This document shows, one piece after another, positions 12,850 to 24,342 of a DNA stretch of 64,000 bases. The stretch comes from Eumeta japonica. Lineage: Eukaryota > Arthropoda > Insecta > Lepidoptera > Psychidae. Within the stretch, counting starts at the first letter, position 1; every line of letters starts with the position of its first letter. The stretch covers positions 124,001 through 188,000 of the forward strand of contig BGZK01000212.1 of the NCBI GenBank assembly GCA_005406025.1, in the 5' to 3' direction. The notes under the pieces were generated by a model, which ran no database searches, was not told the DNA's origin, and saw nothing but the letters and a program-made list of their open reading frames with translations. The position numbers and the translations under genes were made by a program.

Positions 12850-13280
12850 ATCGATTCCCCCGTTGTACGATCCGAATCGAATTAATGAAAATCCTCAAAT
12901 TTTTCTGCACATTACGCGGGGCGCCCGTTTTGGACGCGCTGCCGATATTTGTGGAATATTAAGAAAAAAACTCCCACTCGAATACACAACGATCCGTTGC
13001 GGATTGTTTACGCAAACGGGCCGTCGCGTTGGCGGGACATCGATTTTCATAAATTAAAAGTCGGGCGATCCGCGCGCCGCGTATAAAATATCAGTCGATT
13101 CAAATGAGACAGCAGTTTCAGATGAATGCTCGACGCCGAGCGGTCACGGGCGTTTTAATAAAAGTTAATTTATTCAATAAACGGGCGCCGCCCGCCCCCT
13201 CTGCCGGCGCCTTCGCGATTCTCTGTCAAATATCGCTCAAAAATACTTGCATAATTTGAGACAGCTGTGAGTGCTTCCTC
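12850..13280. other. GC-rich island
   Basis: CpG-rich segments (12910-13080 and 13170-13220) alternate with short AT-rich gaps. It resembles the islands at 5441 and 8641 and may be a conserved non-coding element. No ORF is supported. Confidence 0.35.
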
Positions 13281-14484
13281 TTCCGGTATTTTTTTTTCCC
13301 AAGAGAAACTTCTGTAGAAAAAATAGTGAATTATGAATTCTCTATTGCACGATCTAAAAATGTCAAATTGAACATAATCAAAACAAAACAGGCAGACAAA
13401 AACCTACGATCATGACATATTTAATAGTTTATTTTTCGTTTCTCAAGCCATACTTTATCATGCATTACTTCTATATGCTTAAAGAATAATATAGATACTT
13501 ATTAAGTCAAAATAACTATTACTCTACATAACTCACTGTCACCTTGTAAGAGATCATTCATGCCTCTGGGATAAAACTCTGAAGAAGCCGATTCAACAAT
13601 GTCTTTGAAGCCGTTTTCTAACAAGAAACATATTTTCCTCCGGAAAGTTGGCCAAACTGCGAAAAAAACGAGACGCCTAATCGTTTAGAACTAAATTTGC
13701 AATGAATAAATACATAAGCTGATGATTAGCTTCTAAATTCATCTCTTATAGCAGTGAAACAGTCAGTTTATTCAATATAATGTCCTATGTTATCATTGAC
13801 AGATTGTGATGAAGCTCGCTTGGAGAATAAAAGTTGTTTCTTTTATCGAATGGGCATTAATTATCATCAATAATCTATTCTATATTTAATACATTCTTAA
13901 CTATTCGTTACAAGTATCGATTCGTCCCAATAACTTTATTTTGTGTCAATTCAACAGCCTAGTGCTAGAGATTAGACCGCTATAATTCTGTAAAATAATA
14001 TGTGGATATCAAAGTTACTCCGTGACAATTACGTGCAAAGTGGGTTCTTCCGTTAGTCTTTTATGATACTTTTATAATTAGTGAAAGACATATTATGTCA
14101 TACATTCTACTAGTAGTAGGCTTCGTTGGTTAGTAATGAATACCTTAAAACTCAAAACAAGTCTAGGCATTAGCATTCGATGAAACCACTAAGATAAACG
14201 CTTTACCCACTCGCATTTAGTAGTTGTTTCGCCAGCGGTTTCTCATGGCCCACTGTCTCCTCGGCGTCCGTAAACTACTTTCCTCGAAGTTTTTATTTTT
14301 ATTTTATTCGTATGGTGCGATGGTCGGAGCTGTAAGGCAGGTGACCCATTATTTTTATACCTGAAATCCTCCCAAATTGATAATTTATTGTATAGTGGTA
14401 CGTCGTGAGGCGTTGCCATGACAAAGTTCGGGAAAAACGAGACACGAAAAGTTGTTAGTGTACCAGTCTACAGTGACTGTTTTT
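13281..14484. other. AT-rich stretch without visible gene
   Basis: No recognisable features. Confidence 0.4.
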
Positions 14485-15040
14485 AGGGTTCCGAACCAAA
14501 ATGGAAAAAACGGAACACTTATAGTTTCGTAATGTCCGTCCCGCCCATTCGTCCGTATGTCAATGGCATTTTATACAAAAACTGCAAGGCATATATTGTT
14601 GAAATAAACAGTGTAGGTGTATTGTATAAGCCGCTACTTAGTTTGGTAATTAATTAAAAAAATAAATATTTCTAGGGGTCACTCCATACACGTAACAGAA
14701 GGTGAAAAAAATTTTTTCAGCAATGACACATATTTGGACACTTCTTTTAAAAACGTTTTAAGATTTTAAGCAATTTATCTGATTACGTGAAAAATTAGGA
14801 AATAATTGCTCCGAAAGCAGTAGATATTGCGTCCCCCCTCTATTTTATAAACCGTTTGTCTAAAAAATTTGAAAAAATAATGAAGGAAATGCTTAATAAG
14901 TGCTTTTAAAAAAATGTTTTGAACACGATCGGATATACTGTTTTTGAGTTATTGGCGAAAAACTGCGCTTCGCAACAAAAGAACGTAAATGCCCTAAATA
15001 TGCGCTCTTTTGCTGATGCACTATATTTTACACAAGTTCA
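14485..15040 (+). repeat. Dispersed moth repeat beginning AGGGTTCCG
   Basis: The segment opens with AGGGTTCCGAACC, GGAAAAAACGGAACAC and a GTCCGT run, then continues with GGGGTCACTCCATACACGTA, a long low-complexity middle, and GAACACGATCGG followed by GAGTTATTGGCG. From memory this order of landmarks is a common interspersed repeat of lepidopteran genomes. I cannot assign its class. No protein is encoded. Confidence 0.55.
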
Positions 15041-15279
15041 ATACTAATACTCGACGTACCTACATGTTTTTATAGTCATAAGCGACTAAAGTGCTTATGG
15101 CTGCTCTGTGCCAGAAAAATCGAAAAAGTGTAACGTTTTGTTTCATCTGTAGTGCCTTTCTTTGTAATAATGGCTTCGAAACCCTATAATGAGCAGAGTT
15201 AAACATGCTCTTAGCCAGTTTTTTTTTAACTTTTAAAATAATTGTTGCATAATGTCTGTTCTTGCATAAAGCATAATGA

Positions 15280-15850
15280 TCTGTCATTGCGAAAGAGGGT
15301 TCCGCCATCTTTTTTCCGACACTTGAACCTCGTTTTACTTTAGTATAGCTATTTGCCCGAAACGACGACTGAGCAAATTGTCTTTTGGTTTCGGGATCGC
15401 AACACTAAATCCAGCCTTCGTCACGTGTAACCATGTCGTACACAACATTTGTGTCACCACCTGCAAATCTTTTTATGATTTCGCGTCACCAATCAATACG
15501 ACAGAGTTTTTGAACGTCGGTCAAATTATGAGATGTCCGCCGAGTAAAAAACTTCCTGACCGCTAAACGTTCATGAAAGATATTGTTTACTTGACTCATA
15601 CCAATGCCTAAGCACTGATGTTGTTTTCGGTCGTCGTCGCAGAAGGACGTCCCTCATGCAGATCATCAGTCATATTATTGCGATCACGTTTGAACTCATT
15701 AAACCGGTTATAAACAGTTGAAAGGGATAGACCTTCCATCATGAAAGGCCAACCGAAGTCTGTTATAGTTTCCTTATGCGTAAACGGCTGCGAAATTTAT
15801 AGAAAAACATTGCACAAAAATTTCGTATTGACGTTAGACAAACAATTTTC
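15280..15850 (-). pseudogene. Mariner-like transposase fragment (N-terminal half)
   Basis: Read on the minus strand, several frames together give a mariner-type DNA-binding half and the first catalytic block. In order: YNRFNEFKRDRNN followed by TDDLHEGRPS (about 15640-15720), then HERLAVRKF, then a block VTRDEGWI that corresponds to the family motif VTGDETWI with the first catalytic aspartate kept, then PETKRQ and SVGKKM. At least three frameshifts and stops separate these. The second and third catalytic acidic residues are not found. After roughly 15275 the similarity ends, where other repeat-like sequence begins. It is a dead relic, less complete than the mariner at 20135. Confidence 0.65.
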
Positions 15851-16751
15851 TTTTTGCCGCTATTTTCTAAAACCTCATGTCAGATGAAACAATAAAAGTA
15901 ATAAGTTTGGCAAAGAGTTATATTTTTGGAATCTGCATACGTTTCAATAGTTTACAGTTTTTAAGTGGCCAATTCTAAAAAATTTAAAAGTTACTAACAT
16001 ACCTTTAAATTGTAACTCATAAGATTCTTTCAAAAAAGTAAATTCAAATACAGTTTCGTATAATAATGTCTGAAATAATCGCTCGGATGACAAAGCAAAG
16101 TAATAACTCGTGAGTTGATAGTATAGGCAATACTATCTTGTATATAATATAATACTGTAATAAACCAAATATACATTTTTTGTGTACTTGCCATACCTTG
16201 AAAGTAATTCGCTACGATGAATATTTTTTTGGTTATCCATTATAGGCAATGCGTGCGAGAAGCCATATGTAAGTTTAAACGAGTATGTGAACGAAGTTTG
16301 TAAAAGTAAGTCAGTAGATAACGGGACGCGCCTACTCACAGCCCGCCACCAGCCGCCAGGCGCGCCTCCTTAGCTCCTCCGTGCAGCCTATTGATTTATT
16401 TGAAAACTTCTGCCGAGGACGTCTCCAGAAGAAAACTGAAAGAAACTGGAATAATTTCAATAGGATTGCCATAAAATGCGAAAGGAATTGTTAAAGTGGC
16501 GACGATGTAGAGACCAAACTTTAGTAAAAAATCTTATTTACTAAAATACTCAAATTATTAAATATTACTTTAAGATAATTTTAGTGTGTTTTACAAGAAG
16601 ATTATTTGATTATCGGTATAATTTATAATTAAAAAACTTAAGAATCGTCGACCCTGCAGAACATTCCTAAAACTTTTTCCTACTTTCGAGTTCAAAGTGT
16701 CTAAAAATATACCTAGCTGATATGATTTTTATATAAAAATGTACCTATAGT
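15851..16751. other. Non-coding stretch
   Basis: No supported features between the mariner fragment and the satellite. The minus-strand frame at 16133-16339 has no recognisable content. Confidence 0.4.
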
Positions 16752-16932
16752 ACTTGTGTTTTTGGAGTTTACTCCTTAATAATAAATTTTCGCATAAGGT
16801 ACCAGACAATAAAATTTTATGAGGAGTAAAAATATAAGCGTTAACTCAAAGCATTACGTTTTGAAGTTTACTCCTTAAGAACTGACTTTTATATGAAGCG
16901 CTCGTTATGTAAATTTTATGAAGAGTGAAAAA
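16752..16932 (+). repeat. Diverged satellite units, left part
   Basis: About two diverged copies of the roughly 100-bp unit found at 17388-18720, recognised by TTTGGAGTTTACTCCTTAA, GACTTTTATATGA and GCTCGTTATGTAAATT. They are more degenerate than the right-hand array, as expected for units at the edge of a tandem array. Confidence 0.8.
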
Positions 16933-17387
16933 ATTTGGTTGCCTGTAAAGTCGGTATACGGGCGAAAGTTTTGTGACAACGACTTTGAATGGTAAAATCA
17001 TTTTAATGTGAATATTCATTCGTATAGTAGGAAGAAGGATGAAATAATAGTAACAATTTAAAACATTTATTTATACAAAATTATATTTAAAACATTAATT
17101 TATACAAAGAATCTCGCACTGAATTTCATATTAACAAAATTTTATTTTACCTTTACACATACATACGTATTTATATACAAATATACATACAATAACTTGC
17201 AATACATTTGCAAGCTATGCACTAATTCTCTAGTGCTGCGCGCGGCAGACCGATCATAGTTGAGTGGGAGACGCAAGGCATTCGGCGGGCCTCTCTCGTT
17301 CGGTGACTCATCGTTACGTTACCGAGCGTTACACTTTTTCATAAGTGACTCCCAGCCGCAACCTAATTTAAGACGTTGTCACGTCAA
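16933..17387. mobile_element. 455-bp insertion in the satellite, class unknown
   Basis: The satellite junction GAAGAGTGAAAAACACAAGCG is interrupted here: the left side ends GAAGAGTGAAAA and the right side resumes AAAACACAAGCG. The run of A at both junctions may be a short target duplication. The insert has no coding sequence, a GC-rich half (17230-17370) and an AT-rich half containing two near-identical copies of AAAACATTTATTTATACAAA. It could be a solo terminal repeat or a non-autonomous element. I do not recognise it. Confidence 0.6.
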
Positions 17388-18720
17388 AACACAAGCGTTA
17401 AATCAAAGTGTTACGTTTTGGAGTTTACTCCTTAAGAACTGACTTTTATATGAGACGCTCGTTATGTAAATTATATGAAGAGTGAAAAACACAAGCGTTA
17501 AATCAAAGCGTTACGTTTTGGAGTTTACTCCTTAAGAACTGACTTTTATATGAGACGCTCGTTATGTAAATTATATGAAGAGTGAAAAACACAAGCGTTA
17601 ACTCAAAGTGTTACGTTTTTGGAGTTTACTCCTTAACAATTGACTTTTATATGAAGCGCTCGTTATGTAAATTATATGAAGAGTGAAAAACACAAGCGTT
17701 AAATCAAAGCGTTACGTTTTGGAGTTTACTCCTTAAGAACTGACTTTTATATGAGACGCTCGTTATGTAAATTATATGAAGACTGAAAAACACAAGCGTT
17801 AACTCAAAGTGTTACGTTTTTGGAGTTTACTCCTTAACAATTGACTTTTATATGAAGCGCTCGTTATGTAAATTATATGAAGAGTGAAAAACACAAGCGT
17901 TAAATCAAAGTGTTACGTTTTTGGAGTTTACTCCTTAACAATTGACTTTTATATGAAGCGCTCGTTATGTAAATTATATGAAGAGTGAAAAACACAAGCG
18001 TTAAATCAAAGTGTTACGTTTTTGGAGTTTACTCCTTAACAATTGACTTTTATATGAAGCGCTCGTTATGTAAATTATATGAAGAGTAAAACACAAGCGT
18101 TAAATCAAAGCGTTACGTTTTGGAGTTTACTCCTAAGAACTGACTTTATATGAGACGCTCGTTATGTAAATTATATGAAGAGTGAAAACACAAGCGTTAA
18201 CTCAAAGTGTTACGTTTTGGAGTTTACCAACAATTGACTTTATATGAAGCGCTCGTTATGTAAATTATATGAAGAGTGAAAAACACAAGCGTTAAATCAA
18301 AGCGTTACGTTTTGGAGTTTACTCCTTAAGAACTGACTTTTATATGAGACGCTCGTTATGTAAATTATATGAAGAGTGAAAAATATTAGCGTTAACTCAA
18401 AGCATTACGTTTTTGAAGTTTACTCCTTAAGAACTGACTTTTATATGAGACGCTCGTTATGTAAATTATATGAAGAGTGAAAAACACAAGCGTTAACTCA
18501 AAGTGTTACGTTTTTGGAGTTTACTCCTTAACAATTGACTTTTATATGAAGCGCTCGTTATGTAAATTATATGAAGAGTGAAAAACCCAAGCGTTAACTC
18601 AAAGCGTTACGTTTTTGGAGTTTACTCCTTAAGAACTGACTTTTATATGAGGCGCTCGTTATGTAAATTATATGAAGAGTGAAAAACACAAGCGTTAACT
18701 CAAAAAGTTACGTTTATATT
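17388..18720 (+). repeat. Tandem satellite, ~100-bp unit, about 13 copies
   Basis: The motif ACAAGCGTTA recurs at 17391, 17491, 17591, 17692, 17792, 17893, 17994, 18093, 18190, 18285, (altered at 18385), 18486, 18587 and 18688, giving periods of 95-101 bp. Two unit types alternate. Type A has AAGAACTGACTTT with GAGACGCTCG; type B has AACAATTGACTTT with GAAGCGCTCG. The order is A A B A B B B A B A A B A, then a truncated unit. Each unit contains the small palindrome GGAGTTTACTCC. There is no spacer variation, so this is not a CRISPR array. Confidence 0.95.
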
Positions 18721-18759
18721 TATATGATCTTTAATCGTATTTTTGACATTGCATTCAAT

Positions 18760-18837
18760 GACAGCGTGGCCTCGCGCTAAAACGCTGGTTTAATGCTCAG
18801 TCTCTTCGGAGGCGTAGGTTCAAACCCACAACTGCCA
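18760..18837 (+). pseudogene. tRNA-Leu(UAA)-like pseudogene
   Basis: The sequence follows the layout of a leucine tRNA: GACAGCGTGGC start, an anticodon arm GCTGG-TTTAATG-CTCAG with TAA at the anticodon position, a long variable arm TCTCTTCGGA, and a TpsiC region GTAGGTTCAAACCC. A T5 run at 18841-18845 could end polymerase III transcription. The acceptor ends pair poorly (three mismatches of seven), the D arm lacks the usual GG and the B box has changed bases, so it is probably not functional. It abuts the satellite and may instead be the head of a tRNA-derived SINE. Confidence 0.6.
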
Positions 18838-19299
18838 AACTTTTTGACAGGGAACTCTGTCCTCCGCGTTCGGTCTGTGACCGGCTGCACTGACTAAACC
18901 AAATATGTAATTTCACGTGACCGTGTCCTCTTCAGTAGCCCGCAAACCAGGCACCGCGTCATACGTGTTTATTGTTCGAGGAGAGTTGCGCAATCACACA
19001 AAGGACAATTGATTTCGTATCTGGCAGTGACATTATTAGTTATAACCTAGTCATTTCATTCACATAACATTTTAGAAAAAAAACGTTGCCAACAAAATTA
19101 CAAACGTAAACAACTTTGTTTATTTTCGTGGTATAATAATAAATAAGGTGTTGTTTGAAAGTGAATAAATAGTTAGTCTATTGATATATCAAATTTAAAA
19201 ACCACATAATCAACTTTAGAACTATGAGCCCTTGAAGCTTTGTTTGTAGCCATGGCACCACCAAAATCATAGAATAATAAAAGAGACGCATCAAAACTC

Positions 19300-20020
19300 G
19301 AATAAAATAAAGATGGAACAGAGAACAGGTTAAAAGGCATTCATTAAGCTAAAACTCATCACAATCGGCTCAAGAAATTCCAGCCAATCAGACGTCCGAA
19401 AGTGCATGAGGATGCACCAATGCTCGTCGCCGGTTTTGAGTTTGTAGCTTGTTGCAACTCAAAAATACAAAAACGTAAGAGTAATGATTCATCTTTCACT
19501 ATCTCACCAATAAAAAAAACAAAAATACACTCCATCTATATCATCATTGAAAAGAACAGCTTCTGAAGTAGCGATATACAAAAACGTGGAATAAATATCT
19601 ACGTGTCGTCCTGTGGTTGTGTGGTTGTCGACTATGAAAAAAAAAGCACCCGTTGCGACACACTTGCAACTGTAGAGAGATCAACGGTAGTTGAAGATAC
19701 ATGCGCCAACCTAAAATTTATCTTAGCTGGAGTTTACGTACATCCGCACACACCGATACCTCAAATACAAGTTCTAATGCTAAGTAGGCTTGCTCAGTAT
19801 GGTAAAATGATGCAGAGAATCATACCAGACGTAGAAGGTATGATTCATACCTCCCTTTAAAAGTATAGTGGTTGGAGATTTCAATGTCGATCCAGAAAAC
19901 GATGAGCAAATAGTTTCTCAATTAGGTGCGGACTATAACTTGTCACCAATTTCTTACAGACCCACTACACTACGTAAAATATCCGCAGTACACCTTACCT
20001 TATTTCATAAGTGAACAATA
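19300..20020 (+). pseudogene. Endonuclease/exonuclease/phosphatase-domain relic, Helitron-type suspected
   Basis: An 85-codon open stretch (19603-19860) includes FILAGVYVHP, a typical strand before the catalytic core. After a frameshift comes VVGDFNVDPEND (about 19870-19905), the GDFN motif of endonuclease/exonuclease/phosphatase enzymes, followed by a tail ending near 20010. Just upstream, ASEVAIYKN (about 19562) aligns with the ASGGVAIY stretch seen in endonucleases that accompany insect Helitrons. I infer an old Helitron endonuclease; a LINE endonuclease is the alternative. At least two frameshifts and stops make it inactive. Confidence 0.55.
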
Positions 20021-20134
20021 TAAAGAGGAGTAATAAATATATTTTATAAAGTATATTTGAATCATTTATTTCCTTGTCATATATACTAGTTTAGTAAATT
20101 AAGAAAATTGTACTAACTTTGGTATAAGTAAATA

Positions 20135-21419
20135 CGAGGGGCGGCTGATAAGTCCGTGGCCTAAGGCATTAAATGAAACAAAAGTACGAGTATTTTATTT
20201 TTATTTTTCAATATAGTCTTCCTCAAGCGAAATACATTTTTCACATCTGGTGTATAACGCCTTCAAACCGCCAAAAAAATATTCCTTTTCTTTGCAGTCA
20301 AAATGGCTTTCTACAGCCATCTTCATTTGATTGTCATCAACAAATCTACGACCACGTAACTCCTTTTTAAATTGGAAAAAAATAGTCGCTGGAGCTAGAT
20401 CTGGGCTGTAGGGTGGGTGGTCAATTTCCGAGAAGCCCGTGTCCTTCAGGGCCGCCTCGAAACCCGCGCCGTGTGGACAGATGCATTGTCTTGTAAAACA
20501 GCACTCCGCGCGATAACTTCCCACGTCGCTTCTGTACGACTGCCTCTCGTGCCTGAGCCAATAAATTCCCGTAATATTGGCCATTCATAGTTGTCTCCTT
20601 GTGCAAGTAATTAATTAGTAAAACACCTTCACTATCCCCAAAAATTGTCGCCATGAGCTTCGATGCCGACTTTTGAACCTTGAATTTCTTCGGCGGCCTT
20701 TCTCCTTTTTCGTCCATTGCATGGACTCCTGTTTAGATTCCGGATCGTATTGACGAACCCAGGTTTATCCACGGTTACAATTCGGTCGCAAATTTTGTCT
20801 ATATTATCCCCGACTAACTCCAAAAAATCCTCACTTGTCTGAAGTCGCCGCTGCTTGTCAAACGGCGTTAGCATTTTGGTACCCAACGCGCACTGATTTT
20901 TCTCATATTCATATGCTCGTGTATAATTTCTCCAACTCGTTCTTTACTAATCTGCAACTCTTCAGCTATCTGCCATAATTTTATTTTTCGGTCGGCCAGT
21001 ACTAATTTTTCGATTTTTCGAACATTTTCCTCCGTCCCTACCGTCACAGGACGCATTGGGGGAGGATCATCTTCACAGCTCTCTCGTCCTTGTTGAAATA
21101 AGCGAGCCCATTTTTTGACCATCATATATGAAGGCGCAGATTCCTGAAGAACTGATAAAATGTCTTCAAAAATTTCTTTGGGCGTTTTTCCTTTCTTTAC
21201 GAAGTACTTTATTACGACGCGATGTTAAATATTACTGAGATTTGACGATTTGGCTGACATGATGACTTTTGTGCTTCGACAGATAATTCGTTAATGACTT
21301 TAATAACGAAAGGAAGCTATATTTATACTAACAAGAAGTGTCGCAATTAGTGGTAATAGTTGTGAAATAATGAGTCATCGCTAAGTACCTTGGGCCGCGG
21401 ACTTATCAGCCGCCCCTCG
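20135..21419 (-). mobile_element. Complete but inactive mariner element
   Basis: The left end begins CGAGGGGCGGCTGATAAG at 20135, and the right end at 21419 is its reverse complement; the arms agree at about 30 of 32 positions. Both ends abut TA (20133-20134 and 21420-21421), the target duplication made by mariner/Tc1 transposons. Total length 1285 bp is normal for mariner. The transposase lies on the minus strand and is broken. Confidence 0.95.
20201..21260 (-). pseudogene. Mariner transposase pseudogene
   Basis: The coding span from an ATG at 21260 to a stop near 20201 fits a protein of about 350 residues, the usual mariner length, but several frames are needed. A stop follows the first 11 codons. 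The DNA-binding region is visible (WARLFQQGRESCEDDP, then VRKIEKLVLADRKIKLWQIA). The first catalytic block reads VTVDKPGFV where the family has VTGDETWV, so the aspartate is kept but neighbours have changed. The second aspartate is in LQDNASVHTA, in a different frame. The third block reads YSPDLAPATIFF, where the family has SDY, so the last catalytic aspartate is missing. The protein is therefore dead on two counts. Confidence 0.92.
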
Positions 21420-22179
21420 TAGCTTCGAAAATTAAAGGAACTGTAGTAAGCTCTCAAACAAAAAAAATCAGATAGATTCAGTTGTAGTAAGGCAGCTTAC
21501 TTACTTACTTACTTTGCCTTAGAACACACTTCAGTCTCATTCATTGAATGTTATTAGATTTATAATTATGGAAACATAACTATTTTAGTACACATTTCCT
21601 TTCCACCGTAAAAGGGTGAAAAGAAATTGTATAAAAATGTAGAAGGGTTCCCTGTTTAAAATTGAGGCACGACTCGATCGTGCTTCCGTCGTATTTTTTC
21701 ATTTAATCTAATAAAAATGTTTTCGATAATTTATAATATTATTATAACCGATAATAGGAATTAATATTTCATAAAATGGTATCTAATATTGTAGTTAGTT
21801 AACACCTGGTTATTTGATAAGAGTCAATTATAATTGCAAAAAATTATTTTAAGGCATGCGATTTTCACAAACTTGTCAAACAGTCTTTTATGTAACGTGA
21901 TTTATGCACATAACTTTAAAGTACTAATATTAATAAATATGAATAAAAGTATAAACATTCTTCCACTATTATAAAATATATGTTCATTTATTCCCTTCGC
22001 ATGTATATTCAAAACGATCGCATTTTAAATCCAATCGCGCGTCGAAGCTGACACACATTTTATTTCAAACTCTCCGAACATACCAATAATAGAGTTTTAC
22101 TAAGTTTTGAGTTTAAAAATCTAGAAGTAACTAAAAAGACGCAGTTATTTGAAATTAGTACTAAATATCAACCTTAGAA
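21420..22179. other. Non-coding stretch
   Basis: No features beyond a (TTAC)n-like run near 21500. Confidence 0.4.
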
Positions 22180-22740
22180 GAATTTTACAAGTTATTATGA
22201 AAAAAAAACTTTCTTACAAATTCTCATTAACGATGTGCCTCAAACAAACCGACCGATTTTAGTGAAGTATGCGTTGATCTACATTGTTTTTTTAATAGAA
22301 GAGCGGATTATTTTGTGGAATTTTTAGGTAAAGTAGTTTAAAAAATTCCAAATAAACCGTTTTATGAAATATTTGCTCCATTAGTATTTCTTAAAAACAT
22401 CAGTCTGTTTTTGTGCGGCTTTTAACAATCGGTGCAACTTTTTGGGTAGAAAAGCTGCTTAAATTTCAGTTTCTATCGGTAAAATAATCTAAAAGTTACT
22501 TGGAAATATTTTTTTCATAATTTTATTTTGGGATTTACAAAATTTACCTAGTCGAATTAGTCAAAATTTTCAGAAAGTCTAAGATGAATTGATCTTTTTT
22601 CTATGCTGCAAACTGTGTTTTGATCGGTTAATCCATTCAAAAGTTCGGAGAGGCTTATATACACTCAAACTCATACATGCACACGCATGCATACGCACGC
22701 ACGTACGCACGCACACACACACATCAATCAAAAAATGATC
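22180..22740. repeat. Dispersed repeat ending in a CACG/CA microsatellite
   Basis: Landmarks such as GTTTTGATCGGTTAATCC near 22618 and the purine/pyrimidine blocks before it recall an old interspersed repeat of moths. It ends in a microsatellite at 22674-22723 made of ACGC, ACGT and CA units. Class and boundaries are unclear. Confidence 0.4.
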
Positions 22741-23329
22741 AAAATTAATTTGTAGAACCCTAAAACGTCAAGATTTTATATAAACTCCGTTTAATAAAAT
22801 CGTTACTGAAAGTAATAACTTTCCCAATTTTCAAAAGTTTTCAATTTCAACAGTGAGAAATAAAAAACATGCGAAAAATCATTTAACTTTCATTTGTTTC
22901 CTTTTTTAAGAATACTCCATATTATGGCATTGCATCGCCATTCGAAAGTATTGAAAAAGGTGTGCTTCTTATAAAAACATGCACATTTGAATGAATCATT
23001 AAAAAACGATTAGTTATCACACTCTTGGGTAACGTGTATCCGTGCTTATTTCCCAAAAAGTCAGAGCTCTACAATCGGAACAGTCTCACACGTTATATTT
23101 AATTTTACTGACATTCATCGGCTGTTTCAGACATGTTATTCGTTTTCAGGTGTAATATTTGGTCGGTGGATTATTAAATCCACTGATTCGCTCTGTAATA
23201 TACAATGCGAATCGTTTATCATAAATGACACATCATTTAGGGCAATCCTTGATGATTCATCCATCATGAATATTTACTCTATGTATCTATTTATAATATT
23301 ATATAACGATATAAACTAACACCTATTTC

Positions 23330-23990
23330 CCAGAAGAGTATGTAGACACTATAAATTTCCACAAAATACGATCTTTGCATATCTCTCTTACCTCACTGAC
23401 ATCCATGAATCCTTTTTTTCATGCAAGCTCGTCGGTTTCAGGTGCTAAAATTTTTTTTCAAATGCCAGCAATGTGGTCTGCATAGGATTTTCCAGGGTTA
23501 CCCTTGCCGCCCTTTCCATCACGCACATTCGCTCTATAGATTTATTTTGTCAGTTTACTTTCATTCATCCTTTCCAGATGACCTAATGACCTAACCATCG
23601 CAATATATTTCTTTCTACTCTAGTTACTACAACTTTTTTGAAACTACATCGCTTTCTAACAACACTGTTCCTACATTTATCTTCCCGAGACACTCCACAC
23701 ATACTACGCAGAGATCGCATGTCCACCGCATTTATCTTACTTTCATTTTTTTTTCTGCCATACCCGGCTTCACTGTCACACATAAGCGTAGAGATCAGGA
23801 CCCCGTTATGGATAGTTTTCTATATAGTCTTATCACTTCGACCTAACTTTTCACTTGCATCGCTACTTTTAATTTCAAACCAAACAATTCTCCTTATTCA
23901 TCAGCCCAATTTACATCTCTTATTGACGCTTCAAACGCACTATGCAGTAGGGATCGCAACTCCAGCGTCTTGATTTCTGTCTTCCTAGCC
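23330..23990 (-). pseudogene. RTE-like LINE fragment, 3' end of the reverse transcriptase ORF
   Basis: The minus-strand frame at 23583-23783 contains KKNESKINAVDMRSLRSMCG and ends VERNILRWLGH. The same series of motifs is present in the RTE-like copy at 31095-31300 (KKNKSRINTVRMRSLRSMRG, MLRWFTHLERMDE), so both belong to one family. Weaker similarity continues on both sides in other frames: NGVLIS upstream and a region like the C-terminal tail downstream to about 23330. The element is 5'-truncated and interrupted. The enzyme would reverse-transcribe its own RNA at a nicked target; nothing here can be active. Confidence 0.8.
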
Positions 23991-24325
23991 CTTCGACCAT
24001 ACTGCACATTTTTGCCGTACACATGATTACATTGTAGACGCTAGCTAAGCATATACGTTTGATATGTCGTTATTCTTAACGGAGTGCAAGATCTCATTAT
24101 CATTATTTCGAGCATTATCTGTGCTTTTAAAATTGCAGATATTTTTATATTACGATTGGGAATTTGAAAAAAAATATTGTTTTTTATCTATATTAAAACT
24201 TTATTATTAATAATATTGATATTTAATACGAAATACTTAAAAAATTTAATTAAACCAATGAAAATTGATAAAATTTAAAAATAAATCACGTGACTATAAA
24301 CGCGCCACAGTTGGTCATCATAGTT

Positions 24326-24342
24326 GTGACGTCATAATGTTA
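24326..24342 (+). promoter_or_regulatory. CRE-containing inverted repeat, left copy
   Basis: GTGACGTCATAATGTTA contains the ATF/CREB palindrome TGACGTCA. The same 17 bases occur exactly inverted at 26072-26088. It lies about 105 bp before the start codon of the SWIM-domain gene and is a candidate promoter element or part of a terminal repeat. Confidence 0.55.

Noticed and set aside
15060..15308. Extending the mariner fragment through the 82-codon minus-strand ORF
   Set aside because: Similarity to mariner ends at about 15275; the rest lacks the second and third catalytic blocks.
17388..18720. Regular repeats that might suggest a CRISPR array
   Set aside because: The whole ~100-bp unit repeats with no unique spacers, and the organism is an insect; this is a satellite.
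18760..18837. Functional tRNA-Leu gene
   Set aside because: Acceptor and D arms pair badly and the B box is altered, so it is called a pseudogene or SINE head.
23638..23973. 111-codon plus-strand ORF
   Set aside because: Antisense to the RTE-like fragment; leucine- and serine-rich shadow.
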